From: Burkholderia pseudomultivorans
GTDB taxonomy: Bacteria; Pseudomonadota; Gammaproteobacteria; Burkholderiales; Burkholderiaceae
DNA: 64,000 nucleotides
Direction of reading: 5' to 3'
Assembly (NCBI RefSeq): GCF_001718415.1
Contig: NZ_CP013378.1
Span: 1,984,001 to 2,048,000 of the forward strand
Below are positions 28,037-36,516 of the stretch, one piece after another (position 1 is the first letter of the stretch; every line of letters begins with the position of its first letter). The position numbers were made by a program, and so were the translations under genes. The notes under the pieces were generated by a model. That model had not been told where the DNA came from. It worked only from the letters and a program-made list of their open reading frames with translations, and did not search any database.

Positions 28037-29035
28037 TCAGCGGTTCGTCGTCACGAGGTTCTGCGGCGTGCCCGCATGCCACGCCTCGATGTTCAGCAGC
28101 GTCGTGTGCGCGATTTCGGCGAGCGCCTCGCGCGTGAAGAACGCCTGGTGCGACGTGACGATCACGTTCGGGAACGTCAGCAGCCGCGCGAGCACGTCGT
28201 CCTGCAGCGGCAGGTCCGAGTGGTCCTCGAAGAACAGCCCGCTTTCCTCTTCGTACACGTCGAGCCCGAGATGGCCGAGCTGGCCGCTCTTGAGCGCATC
28301 GATCAGCGCCTGCGCGTCGACCAGGCCGCCGCGGCCGGTGTTGATCAGCATCGCGCCGGGCTTCATCCGCGCGAGCGTCTGCGCATTGATCAGATGGTGC
28401 GTGGACGGCAGCAGCGGGCAATGCAGGCTGACGATGTCGGCGTGGCGCAGCAGCTCGTCGAGTTCGACGTAGCGCGCGCCGAACGCGATCAGCTCGTCGT
28501 CGTAGGGCGGCATCGAGTGGGCGAGCACGTGCATCCCGAAGCCCATCATGATCTTTGCGAACACGCGGCCGATCAGGCCGGTGCCGATCACGCCGACCGT
28601 CTTGCCGTGCAGGTCGAAGCCGAGCAGGCCGTTCAGCGAGAAATCGCCCTCGCGGGTGCGCGCGACCGCGCGCGGCAGGCGGCGGTTGAGCGCGAGGATC
28701 AGCGCGACCGCGTGTTCGGCGACCGCGTGCGGCGAATAGGCCGGCACGCGCACGACCGCGATGCCGAGCCGCTCGGCGGCCGCCAGGTCGACGTGGTTGA
28801 AGCCGGCCGAGCGCAGCGCGATCAGGCGCGTGCCGCCGTCCGCGAGCCGTTCGAGCACGGCCGCGTCGACGGTGTCGTTGACGAACGGGCAGACGACGTC
28901 ATAGCCGTGCGCGAGGATGGCCGTCTCCGCATCGAGATGCGACGGCTGGAAGTGCAGCCGGTAGCCGAACTGCCGGTTCGCCGCAGTGAACGAATCGTCG
29001 TCGTATTGCCGGCTGCTGAACAGGATCACGCGCAC
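28037..29035 (-). CDS. ldhA: D-lactate dehydrogenase (2-hydroxyacid dehydrogenase)
   Basis: NAD-linked D-2-hydroxyacid dehydrogenase of 332 residues, of the fermentative LdhA type. It has 'LRSAGFNHVDLAAAERLGIAVVRVPAYSPHAVAEHAVAL', the NAD motif 'GKTVGVIGTGLIGRVFAKIMMGFG', catalytic Arg in 'INTGRGGLVD', Glu in 'LGLDVYEEESGLFFED', and His near 'VTSHQAFFT'. It follows a LysR gene by 30 bp on the same strand, so that regulator may be co-transcribed with it. Confidence 0.9.
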   Translation of the reverse strand: MRVILFSSRQYDDDSFTAANRQFGYRLHFQPSHLDAETAILAHGYDVVCPFVNDTVDAAVLERLADGGTRLIALRSAGFNHVDLAAAERLGIAVVRVPAYSPHAVAEHAVALILALNRRLPRAVARTREGDFSLNGLLGFDLHGKTVGVIGTGLIGRVFAKIMMGFGMHVLAHSMPPYDDELIAFGARYVELDELLRHADIVSLHCPLLPSTHHLINAQTLARMKPGAMLINTGRGGLVDAQALIDALKSGQLGHLGLDVYEEESGLFFEDHSDLPLQDDVLARLLTFPNVIVTSHQAFFTREALAEIAHTTLLNIEAWHAGTPQNLVTTNR

Positions 29036-29065
29036 GCTGCACCTCCGATGGCTGTCGCGGGCAGT

Positions 29066-30046
29066 TTACTGCAGGCCCGTGACGATGTCGGGGCGTTCGC
29101 CCCGCGCCGGCCGCAGGAAGCCGTAGTCGGCGCGCTCGCGCTGCGTCGGCGTGCCGAAGTGTTCGAGCGCGTGTTCGACGAAGCTGCGCGTGCGTGCCGG
29201 CACGAACTGCCGGTTCGGGTAGACGAGCGACAGCTGCGCGTCCGGATCGTCGATCCGGTAGGTGGGCAGCAGCCGCACCAGCGTGCCGTTGTCGATCGCG
29301 TCGGCGACGCAGTGCGAGGGCAGCATCGCGATGCCCGATCCGGCGACGACCGCCGCCTGCACGAGCGCGAGCTGGTTGACCGTGCAGGCCGGGCGCACCG
29401 TGACGGCGTGCACGACTTCGTCAGGGCCGACCAGCCGCCAGGCGGGCGTGTGCTGATGCGGCGCGAGCGCGATCCAGTCGTGGCGCGGCAGGTCGTCGGG
29501 CGAGCGCGGCTCGCCGCGCCGTTCGAGATAGGCGGGCGCCGCGCATGCGACGAACGGGTTCGGCGCGAGCGGATGACCGATCAGCGCCGGATTGCCGGCG
29601 AGCCGGTCGCCCGTGACGATGCCGACGTCGTAGCCCGAGTCGAGCATGTCGAGCGGCCCCTCGGCGACCGTGAGGTGCACGCGTAGCTCCGGATAGCGCT
29701 GCCGGAAGCTGCTGACGAGCGGCGTCAGCGCGAGCGGCGACAGCAGGCCCGACGCGACGATGCGCAGCGTGCCGCCCGGCTCGCGCGCCGCATGCGCGAC
29801 CGACGCCTCGAGGTGGTCGAACTCCTCGAGCAGTGCGCGGCAGCCATCGAGATAACGCGCGCCGGCCTCCGTGAGCGACAGGTTGCGCGTCGTGCGGTGG
29901 ATCAGCCGCGTATTCAGATGGCCCTCGAGCATCGCGATCGAGCGCGTGACGAGTGCGTTGGACACGCCGAGATGGTGCGCCGCGCGCCGGAAGCTCTGTT
30001 GCTCGGCGACGCAGACGAAGACACGCATGGTCTGAATCTGGTTCAT
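29066..30046 (-). CDS. LysR-family transcriptional regulator
   Basis: A 326-residue regulator. The HTH is at residues 1-65 ('MRVFVCVAEQQSFRRAAHHLGVSNALVTRSIAMLEGHLNTRLIHRTTRNLSLTEAG'), in the CrgA-like subgroup by its 'RLIHRTTRNLSLTEAG' end, and a periplasmic-binding-like effector domain follows. It is unusual in preceding ldhA on the same strand at 30 bp rather than being divergent from a target. Its own promoter lies in the 713-bp AT-richer gap upstream. Confidence 0.9.
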   Translation of the reverse strand: MNQIQTMRVFVCVAEQQSFRRAAHHLGVSNALVTRSIAMLEGHLNTRLIHRTTRNLSLTEAGARYLDGCRALLEEFDHLEASVAHAAREPGGTLRIVASGLLSPLALTPLVSSFRQRYPELRVHLTVAEGPLDMLDSGYDVGIVTGDRLAGNPALIGHPLAPNPFVACAAPAYLERRGEPRSPDDLPRHDWIALAPHQHTPAWRLVGPDEVVHAVTVRPACTVNQLALVQAAVVAGSGIAMLPSHCVADAIDNGTLVRLLPTYRIDDPDAQLSLVYPNRQFVPARTRSFVEHALEHFGTPTQRERADYGFLRPARGERPDIVTGLQ

Positions 30047-30759
30047 GGCTCGCGTATTTCTGGCCCGGTTGACTGATTATGGTTGTGATTTTTCGTCGCG
30101 CAGCCGTGAAAGCCCAATGCGCGACACCCGATTCTCCCTCGTATCGAAAAAACGTTTTTTCGATTCCGCAGACGATTGTTCAATAAGGAAACGATATCCG
30201 TCAACCTGAGAAAAAGGGCGGGTTGCGGAAAATCGGAATCGCGGGTGCCCGAAAAACCGCCGGACCCCGCCGGCGGTCGGCGTCGCGGGCGGATTCGGGC
30301 ATTCGCTTATGCGTCGATGCAATGAATATTTCGCATATGAATCAACGGATTGTGCCCGATGGGCGCGCCCGGTCGGGGTAATTTTCGGTATTTCCGGCAA
30401 TGGGATGCTGGAGAATGGCGTTTTTTGCCAGTATGTCGAATATGCGTATCGAATCCGGTTCGGCGATTTTACGGCGCGCAAAGTTTCTTGCGTGCGCACA
30501 GGCGGCTGCGGCGAACGGTTCGAATCGATGAATCATCTCGATATTGCGCCGGAAAATCGCCCGCATGGAACCGTTTCACCATCGGAACGGGAATTCCGCG
30601 CGGGCCGGCGCGCGATCTGGCCCGGTCCGGCGACCGGGCCGGCTGCCTGCTGTCCGGTGCTGCGTGCCTCTTGCGCAATGCGGCGGAACGGGGAATGATC
30701 GATTGGCTCGCCGTGCGGCGAGCGTTCCTGCATTTCGTCCCATTCATCCCGTTCCAGCC
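30047..30759. other. Intergenic region, AT-richer, no supported gene
   Basis: Between the LysR gene and the aminotransferase gene. The first about 500 bp are clearly less GC-rich than the surroundings. The open frames here do not show the codon bias of the neighbours and were not accepted. It should hold both divergent promoters and contains the 22-bp palindrome listed separately. Confidence 0.6.
30143..30164. repeat. Perfect 22-bp palindrome
   Basis: The half-site ATCGAAAAAAC is followed directly by its exact reverse complement, with no spacer. It lies about 100 bp upstream of the LysR gene start. The A-run/T-run centre could be a regulator site; as RNA it would form a hairpin with no loop, so a DNA role is more likely. 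Confidence 0.7.
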
Positions 30760-31971
30760 ATGTCCATCGATTACTCGCCGATTCCCTGTCCCGTCGTCGT
30801 GCCGCTCGACGCGATCCTGCCCGAAGAACCGCTGCTGATGATGGGGGCCGGCCCGGTTCCGATCCCGGCCGCCGTCGCCAAGGCGAACACGATCGTGATC
30901 AACCACCTCGGCGCGACGATGGCGAAGATCATCGAGCAGGTGAAGGAGATGGCGCGCTACGTGTTCCAGACCCGCACGAAGTGGGTGCTCGGCGTCGCCG
31001 GCCCCGGCTCGGCCGCGATGGAGATGGCGATCTCGAACCTCGCGTGGCGCGGCACGCGCGTGCTGTCGATCCGCAACGGCTTCTTCAGCGCGCGGATGGC
31101 CGAGATGGCCACGCGCGTCGGCGCCGACGTCTCGACGCTCGAAGTGGCCGACCGCGCGGTCGCGAGCCTCGACGAGGTCGCCGACGCGATGGCGCGCGAG
31201 CGCCCCGAGATCGTCACGATCGTGCAGGGCGAGACGTCGAACACCGTATGGAATCGCGACCTGCGCGACATCGCCGCGCTCGCGAAGGCGGCCGGCGCGC
31301 TGGTCGTCGTCGATGCGGTGTGCACGCTGTCGACGATGCCGCTCGAGATGGACGCGTGGGGCATCGACGCGGTGATCACCGGCGGCCAGAAGGGGCTGTC
31401 GTCGATTCCGGGCGTGTCGCTGATCGCCTTCTCCGATGCGGCCTGGGAGCGGATGAAGCGGCGTCCCGAACCGAATGCGCACTGGTGCCTCGACATGGCG
31501 CTCGCGGAGAACTTCTGGCACAACGCCGGCTATCACTACACGGCGCCCGTGTCGGGCGTGCTCGCGCTGCACGAGGCGCTGCGGCTCGTCTGCGCGGAAA
31601 CGCTCGAAAGCCGCTTCGCGCGCCACCTGCGCTGCTCGCTCGCGCTGCAGGCAGGCGTCGAGGCAATGGGGCTCAGGCTCTATGCGCCGAAGGACTGCCG
31701 GCTCAATTCGGTGGTCGGCATCGAGACGCCCGACGGGCTCACGCCGGGCATGATCTGCGGGCATATCTCGAAGCAGTACCAGGTCGAGATCTCCGGCTCG
31801 TTCGGGCTGCCGATCGTGCGGATCGGCCAGATGGGCGAGCAGTGCCGCGAACACAACCTGTTCCGCACCGTGCATGCGTTCGGCCGCACGATGGTCGACC
31901 TGAAGGTGCCGGTCGATCTGCCGGCCGGCGTCGCCGCGCTCGAACAGGAGCTGTCGCGGCGCGGCGTGTAA
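30760..31971 (+). CDS. PLP aminotransferase, pyridoxamine-pyruvate / alanine-glyoxylate type
   Basis: Class V aminotransferase of 403 residues. It has 'EEPLLMMGAGPVPIPAAVAKAN', 'GPGSAAMEMAISNLAWRGTRVLSIRNGFFSARMAEMA', and the PLP lysine in 'ITGGQKGLSSIPGVSLIAFS'. It resembles pyridoxamine-pyruvate transaminase of the vitamin B6 degradation route ('LGATMAKIIEQVKEMARYVF', 'NAGYHYTAPVSGVLALHEALRL') as well as alanine-glyoxylate transaminases, and the two cannot be told apart by eye. Convergent with an AraC gene. Confidence 0.8.
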   Translation: MSIDYSPIPCPVVVPLDAILPEEPLLMMGAGPVPIPAAVAKANTIVINHLGATMAKIIEQVKEMARYVFQTRTKWVLGVAGPGSAAMEMAISNLAWRGTRVLSIRNGFFSARMAEMATRVGADVSTLEVADRAVASLDEVADAMARERPEIVTIVQGETSNTVWNRDLRDIAALAKAAGALVVVDAVCTLSTMPLEMDAWGIDAVITGGQKGLSSIPGVSLIAFSDAAWERMKRRPEPNAHWCLDMALAENFWHNAGYHYTAPVSGVLALHEALRLVCAETLESRFARHLRCSLALQAGVEAMGLRLYAPKDCRLNSVVGIETPDGLTPGMICGHISKQYQVEISGSFGLPIVRIGQMGEQCREHNLFRTVHAFGRTMVDLKVPVDLPAGVAALEQELSRRGV

Positions 31972-31993
31972 CCGACGCGGGAAGGGCGGGGCC

Positions 31994-32929
31994 TCAGCCG
32001 CCCCGCATCGCGCGCCGGTACGTGTTCGGCGTCGTGCCGTGCGCGTCGCGGAAGCGGTGGCTGAAGTGTCCGGCGTTCGCGTATCCGCATTCGGCCGCGA
32101 TCTGCGCGAGCGGCAGCGCCGTCGTGCGCAGCAGCAGGCGGGCCCGTGCGAGCCGCTGTTCGGCCACCCATGCATGCGGCGCGCGGCCGAACGACAGGCG
32201 GAACATCCGCGAGAAGTGATATTCGGACAGCGCGGCGACATCGGCGAGTTCGCCGAGCGTCAGCGGCTGCGACAGGTACGTGTCGATGTAGTCGCGCACG
32301 CGGCGGCGCACGGCCGGCGCGAGCCCGCCGCGAAACGACGCATCGGTGCGCGTCGTGCTTTGGCCGTGCAGCAGCAGGCTCAGCACCTCGTGCGCGGTTT
32401 CGTTGACGCGCAGCCGGCCGTCGGCATCGTCCCAGCGCTCCAGCGCGAGCGAGCGGAACTGCGTCGCGACGCGCGCATCCTCGAAATAGGTGCGGTCGGC
32501 GAGCTTCAGTTCGCGCGGTTCGCGGTCGAGTTCGCGGATCGCGCGCTGCGTGAAGTGCTCGGGCAGGAAGTACAGGTGGATGAAATGCATCTCGCCGCGC
32601 ACCCACCAGCGCGATTCGTGATCGCCCGGCAGCGCGCACAGCAGGCTCGGCGCGCCGTAGCGCGGCACGCGCTCGCGCTCGGTCCGGTAGCCGCCGTCGA
32701 GATAGCACGACAGCGTGTGATGGCCGGGCTGCGCGTAGATCGTCTCGGCTTCGTCGGTGATCCGTGTCCATTCGGCGATCGCGAGATGGTCGCCGAGCCA
32801 CGCGAAGCGCTCGAGCGTCGCGTTCGCCTCGGCGAGCGTGCGGCAAACCGACTGCAGGCCGAACGGGATGTCGGCGCCGGCCAGCGCGGCGGCGCGATCG
32901 ACGGGCGGGGCGGAAAGGGACGGACTCAT
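31994..32929 (-). CDS. AraC-family transcriptional regulator
   Basis: A 311-residue regulator. An N-terminal cupin-like sensor domain (about 35-170) precedes two HTH motifs at the C-terminus ('LTLGELADVAALSEYHFSRMFRLSFGRAPHAWVAEQRLARARLLL' and 'LAQIAAECGYANAGHFSHRFRDAHGTTPNTYRR'). It is divergent from an EamA-type exporter, which is the likeliest target, with a 136-bp shared promoter gap. The start at 32929 was preferred to a longer arginine-rich extension. Confidence 0.9.
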   Translation of the reverse strand: MSPSLSAPPVDRAAALAGADIPFGLQSVCRTLAEANATLERFAWLGDHLAIAEWTRITDEAETIYAQPGHHTLSCYLDGGYRTERERVPRYGAPSLLCALPGDHESRWWVRGEMHFIHLYFLPEHFTQRAIRELDREPRELKLADRTYFEDARVATQFRSLALERWDDADGRLRVNETAHEVLSLLLHGQSTTRTDASFRGGLAPAVRRRVRDYIDTYLSQPLTLGELADVAALSEYHFSRMFRLSFGRAPHAWVAEQRLARARLLLRTTALPLAQIAAECGYANAGHFSHRFRDAHGTTPNTYRRAMRGG

Positions 32930-33065
32930 GATGCGCCGAGTATAAGCGCGTGCGCGCCGGCGCGCCCGGCCTCGCGAAAAAGACCGCAATTCCGGACAAT
33001 CGCCGCATGTCGCGCGGCGGCATAGTCGGAGTCCGTTTCACCCGATTCCGTGTTTGTCGACCGCC

Positions 33066-33956
33066 ATGAACCTGTCGCTCTATATCGTCACCGTGCTGAT
33101 CTGGGGAACCACCTGGATCGCGATCAAATGGCAACTCGGCGCCGTGCCGCCGCCCGTCTCGATCGCGTGGCGCTTCTGGCTCGCCGCCGCCGTGATGTTC
33201 GCGCTGCTGCGCGTGATGCGCCGGCCGGCGCGCCCGCCGCGCGAGGCGTGGCGCTTTCTTCTCGCGCAGGGCTTCGCGCTGTTCTGCCTGAATTTCCTGT
33301 GCTTCTACTACGCGGAGCGCGTCGTGCCGAGCGGGCTCGTCGCGGTGATCTTCTCGACCGCGCCGCTGCTGAACTCGATCAACGGCCGGCTGTTCATGGG
33401 GCGGCCGCTGCGGCCGTCCGCGATCGCCGGCGCGCTGCTCGGGCTGACCGGCATCGCGTGCCTGTTCTGGCAGCAGATGGCCGGCCATCTCGACGATCAC
33501 GCGACGTGGACGGGCCTCGCGATCGCGTTCGCGGGCACGATGTGCTTCTCGGCCGGCAACCTGCTGTCGAGCCGGATGCAGTCGATGGGGCTGCATCCGC
33601 TCGCGACCAACGGCTGGGCGATGCTGATCGGCGCGGCGATCCTGACCATCGGCAGCGTGGCGGCCGGGTTGCCGTTCGCGGTCGATCCGAGCCCGCGCTA
33701 TCTCGGCGCGCTCGTCTACCTTGCGGTGCCGGGCTCGGTGATCGGCTTCACCGCCTATCTGACGCTCGTCGGCCGCATCGGGCCGGAGCGGGCCGCCTAC
33801 TGCACGGTGCTGTTCCCGATCGTCGCGCTGGCCGTGTCGACGGTGTTCGAGGGCTATCGGTGGTCGCCGCTCGCGGTGGTCGGGCTGCTGCTCGTGCTGG
33901 CCGGGAATCTGGTTGCGTTCGATCTGACGCGGCGATTGTTTCTGCGGACGGCCTGA
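33066..33956 (+). CDS. EamA/DMT-family transporter
   Basis: Ten-helix drug/metabolite transporter of 296 residues with two EamA halves ('TVLIWGTTWIAIKWQLGAVPPPVSIAWRFWLAAAVMF' and 'YLAVPGSVIGFTAYLTLVGRIGPERAAYCTVLFPIVALAVSTVFEGYRWS'). Such proteins usually export amino acids or metabolites. ATG at 33066 is used; an in-frame TTG lies 12 bases upstream. Divergent from an AraC gene that may regulate it. Confidence 0.88.
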   Translation: MNLSLYIVTVLIWGTTWIAIKWQLGAVPPPVSIAWRFWLAAAVMFALLRVMRRPARPPREAWRFLLAQGFALFCLNFLCFYYAERVVPSGLVAVIFSTAPLLNSINGRLFMGRPLRPSAIAGALLGLTGIACLFWQQMAGHLDDHATWTGLAIAFAGTMCFSAGNLLSSRMQSMGLHPLATNGWAMLIGAAILTIGSVAAGLPFAVDPSPRYLGALVYLAVPGSVIGFTAYLTLVGRIGPERAAYCTVLFPIVALAVSTVFEGYRWSPLAVVGLLLVLAGNLVAFDLTRRLFLRTA

Positions 33957-34100
33957 GCGGGCGGGGTGGCCCACGACGGGTTGACGGGGCGATGTTGCTG
34001 GCCGATACGGGCGGCACGCCATGACAGCGGGATGGTTGACGAGGTTGACGTGGTTGCGTGATTGGCCTACGCTTCTTCCTGATTGCGAAAGGAGGCGACG

Positions 34101-34766
34101 ATGGGCCGGCACGCACACACGATCGAGGACGTCGTCCTCGACGTCGATACCGCGGACGCGCTGCGCAGCGCGGTCGGCGCCGCGACCATGCTCGGGCCCG
34201 ACAAGGCCCGCGCGCTGCTCAGGCTTTCCGACGCGCAACTCGGGCATCTGTTCAAGGTCGGTATCGCGCAGGTCATCGATCTGGCGGCGACGGTCACGTT
34301 CGGGATCGCGGCTGCCGCGACGCGCGACAGGACGGATCCGGGCCGCGCGAAGCAGGCGTCCGGATCGACCGCGCGTAAGGCCGCCGCGCTTTCCGAGGTC
34401 GAGCGTCTCGTGCTGCCGGAACGACAGGCGCTGGTCGCCAGCGGCAGGCTGCTGCCGGCCGCCGAGATCTGGACGGCACTGGGAATCACGCGCCAGGCAC
34501 TGAACAAGGCGGTCGCGTCGGGGCGCATCTTTACGGTCGACGTTGGCGCCGCGCAGTTCTACCCGGCCTTTTATCTGGCGGGCGACATCGATCGCAAGAC
34601 GCTGGGAAGGGTGACACAGCAGTTGGGCGACCTGCCGGGCTGGAGCAAATGGCAGTTTTTCACGACGCCGAAAGCGTCGCTCGGCAAGCTCACGCCGCTG
34701 AAGGCGCTCGCACAAGGCAAGGTCGAGCAGGTGATGCGCGCGGCAGCGGCGTTCGCCGAGCGCTAG
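34101..34766 (+). CDS. MbcA/ParS-like (antitoxin-type) DNA-binding protein, partner not found
   Basis: A 221-residue protein not recognised by full-length homology. The C-terminal 50 residues ('PGWSKWQFFTTPKASLGKLTPLKALAQGKVEQVMRAAAAFAE') look like the Xre/MbcA/ParS toxin-binding domain, which reads W..TPN..LGG.TPL..L..G. The middle part ('AAEIWTALGITRQALNKAVASGRIF') looks like an HTH. AAAGGAGG seven bases before the ATG at 34101 decides that start over the in-frame TTG. The usual RES-domain toxin gene does not follow. Confidence 0.6.
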   Translation: MGRHAHTIEDVVLDVDTADALRSAVGAATMLGPDKARALLRLSDAQLGHLFKVGIAQVIDLAATVTFGIAAAATRDRTDPGRAKQASGSTARKAAALSEVERLVLPERQALVASGRLLPAAEIWTALGITRQALNKAVASGRIFTVDVGAAQFYPAFYLAGDIDRKTLGRVTQQLGDLPGWSKWQFFTTPKASLGKLTPLKALAQGKVEQVMRAAAAFAER

Positions 34767-34952
34767 GGCCTGCCTTCATATCGACCCGGACCCAGGGGAG
34801 CGGATATTTGACGTTGACGACGCCCGGCAGCACTTCCCGAACGCGAGGCCGGGACTTCAACACCCTGCCGCGTTAGCCGGCGCATCGCCGTGCCGCGCGC
34901 CCGCAGACCGGGCGCGCGCTGCAGCCTCCGATATCCGCCGTTCGTCCCGCGC
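34767..34952. other. Short gap with possible gene remnant
   Basis: After the MbcA/ParS-like gene, one plus-strand frame without a start codon (about 34780-34880) reads 'LHIDPDPGERIFDVDDARQH', which has a coding look but no family match by eye. It may be the tail of a lost downstream gene, or chance. Confidence 0.3.
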
Positions 34953-36167
34953 TCAGGCCGCCGCGCCGCTGCCCGCCAGCCGCGCCTGCCGCTGATACAG
35001 CAGCGCCGACAGCCCGACGCCCGCCGCCGCCGCGACGGCCGCGAACAGGAACACCTGCGGATAGCCGAACGCGCCCGCCACATAACCGGCGAGCGGGCCC
35101 GTGATGCCGAGCGACAGGTCGAGGAACACCGAATACGCGGACAGCGCCGCGCCGCGGCTCGCGGGCGGCACGAGCGCGACGGCCTCGACGCCGAGCGCCG
35201 GGAAGATCAGCGCGAAGCCGAAGCCGGTGAGCGCGGCGCCGACCAGCGCCACGTGCGGGACGGGCGCGAGCCACAGCAGCACGAGGCCCGAGCATTCGAA
35301 GGCGAACGACACGATCGCGACGCGGAAGCCGCCGTAGGTCTTGATCGTGTTCGCGAACAGCAGGCGCGCGCCGATGAACAGCGTGCCGAATACCGTCAGC
35401 GACAGCGCGGCGTTCGGCCAGTGGCGCGCCGCGTAGTACAGCGTGACGAAGGTCGCGATCGAGCCGAAGCCGGCCGAGCCGAGCGCGAGGCCGAGGCCGT
35501 GCGGCAGCACGCGCGTAAACACGCTTGCATACGACATCCGCTCGCCGTGCACGATCGGCACCGCGTCGATCAGGCGGGCAAGGTAATAGCCGAGCGCGGC
35601 GAGCGCGATCACGATCACGCCGATCAGCGCCGGATTCAGCGTATGCGCGATCGCGACGCCGAGCGGCGCGCCGAGCGCCAGCGCGCCGTAGGTCGCGATG
35701 CCGTTCCACGAGATCACCTTCGCGTTGTGCGCGACGCCGACCCGGCCGATGCCCCACAGGATCGCGCCGGTGCCGCACAGGCTCTCGCCGACGCCCAGCA
35801 CCAGCCGGCTCGCGACCAGCAGCACGAGGCTCGCGACGGGCCAGTGCGCGAGCAGCAGCGCGACCAGCAGCAGCACGCCCGACGCGCCGCAGCCGACCAG
35901 CCCGCGCAGCACGGTCCGCTTCGGGCCCAGCGTGTCGGCGAAGCGTCCGGCGAGCGGCCGCGACGCGAGCGTCGCGAAATACTGGACGCTGATCGCTGCG
36001 CCCGCGACGATCGCCGAAAAGCCGAGATCGTCGTGGACGAAGCCCGGCAGCACGGCGAGCGGCAGGCCGATGGTCAGGTAGCAGATGAACGTGAAGCTGA
36101 CGACGGACACGATTTGCAGCGTGACGGCGAACCCGCTGCGCGGCGTGGGGGCGGAATCGGTTGACAT
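34953..36167 (-). CDS. MFS transporter, YfcJ/YhhS-like
   Basis: A 404-residue twelve-helix transporter. '[64 protein letters not shown]' and '[50 protein letters not shown]' are hallmarks of the YfcJ/YhhS family, implicated in arabinose and glyphosate efflux. The physiological substrate here is unknown. Monocistronic; divergent from xdhA across 349 bp. Confidence 0.87.
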   Translation of the reverse strand: MSTDSAPTPRSGFAVTLQIVSVVSFTFICYLTIGLPLAVLPGFVHDDLGFSAIVAGAAISVQYFATLASRPLAGRFADTLGPKRTVLRGLVGCGASGVLLLVALLLAHWPVASLVLLVASRLVLGVGESLCGTGAILWGIGRVGVAHNAKVISWNGIATYGALALGAPLGVAIAHTLNPALIGVIVIALAALGYYLARLIDAVPIVHGERMSYASVFTRVLPHGLGLALGSAGFGSIATFVTLYYAARHWPNAALSLTVFGTLFIGARLLFANTIKTYGGFRVAIVSFAFECSGLVLLWLAPVPHVALVGAALTGFGFALIFPALGVEAVALVPPASRGAALSAYSVFLDLSLGITGPLAGYVAGAFGYPQVFLFAAVAAAAGVGLSALLYQRQARLAGSGAAA

Positions 36168-36516
36168 GGGGTCTGAACGAATGAGGGGACGAAACGCACG
36201 GCGGCGAAAAACGGAATCGGGATTTTCCCATGGAACCGGTTTTCCCGCAGGTACCGTTTAGTTAATCGAACCCTTTTCCGCCCCGGTTGCGGTGGAGCGC
36301 GGCACGGCGGCGCCGTGCCCGTCCGGCAGGCGGGGCGGGCCTGCGCGCCGATCGCCGGCCGGCGCCGGAAACCATATCGCCGCAGTTATATGGGCCCCAT
36401 GCGTGATGGGCTATGGGTTGCGGAATTTGACGGTGATAGCGTGCAAACTGTCAGAAAAACGTCGGTCAGGCGCCCTGCGCCGGCCGTGTTGCCCCCACTT
36501 GAAGAACGATAGAGAC
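36168..36516. other. Divergent promoter region between MFS gene and xdhA
   Basis: A 349-bp gap without a supported gene. The first about 100 bases are AT-richer and should carry the MFS promoter. A GGCACGGCGGCGCCGTGCC palindrome sits near 36300-36318. No riboswitch pattern was recognised. Confidence 0.45.

Noticed and set aside
30077..30698. Small genes in the gap before the aminotransferase
   Set aside because: The frames on both strands lack codon bias, ribosome sites and domains.
36168..36516. Molybdenum-cofactor riboswitch before xdhA
   Set aside because: No conserved Moco-motif blocks could be found; the GC-rich palindrome there is not enough.
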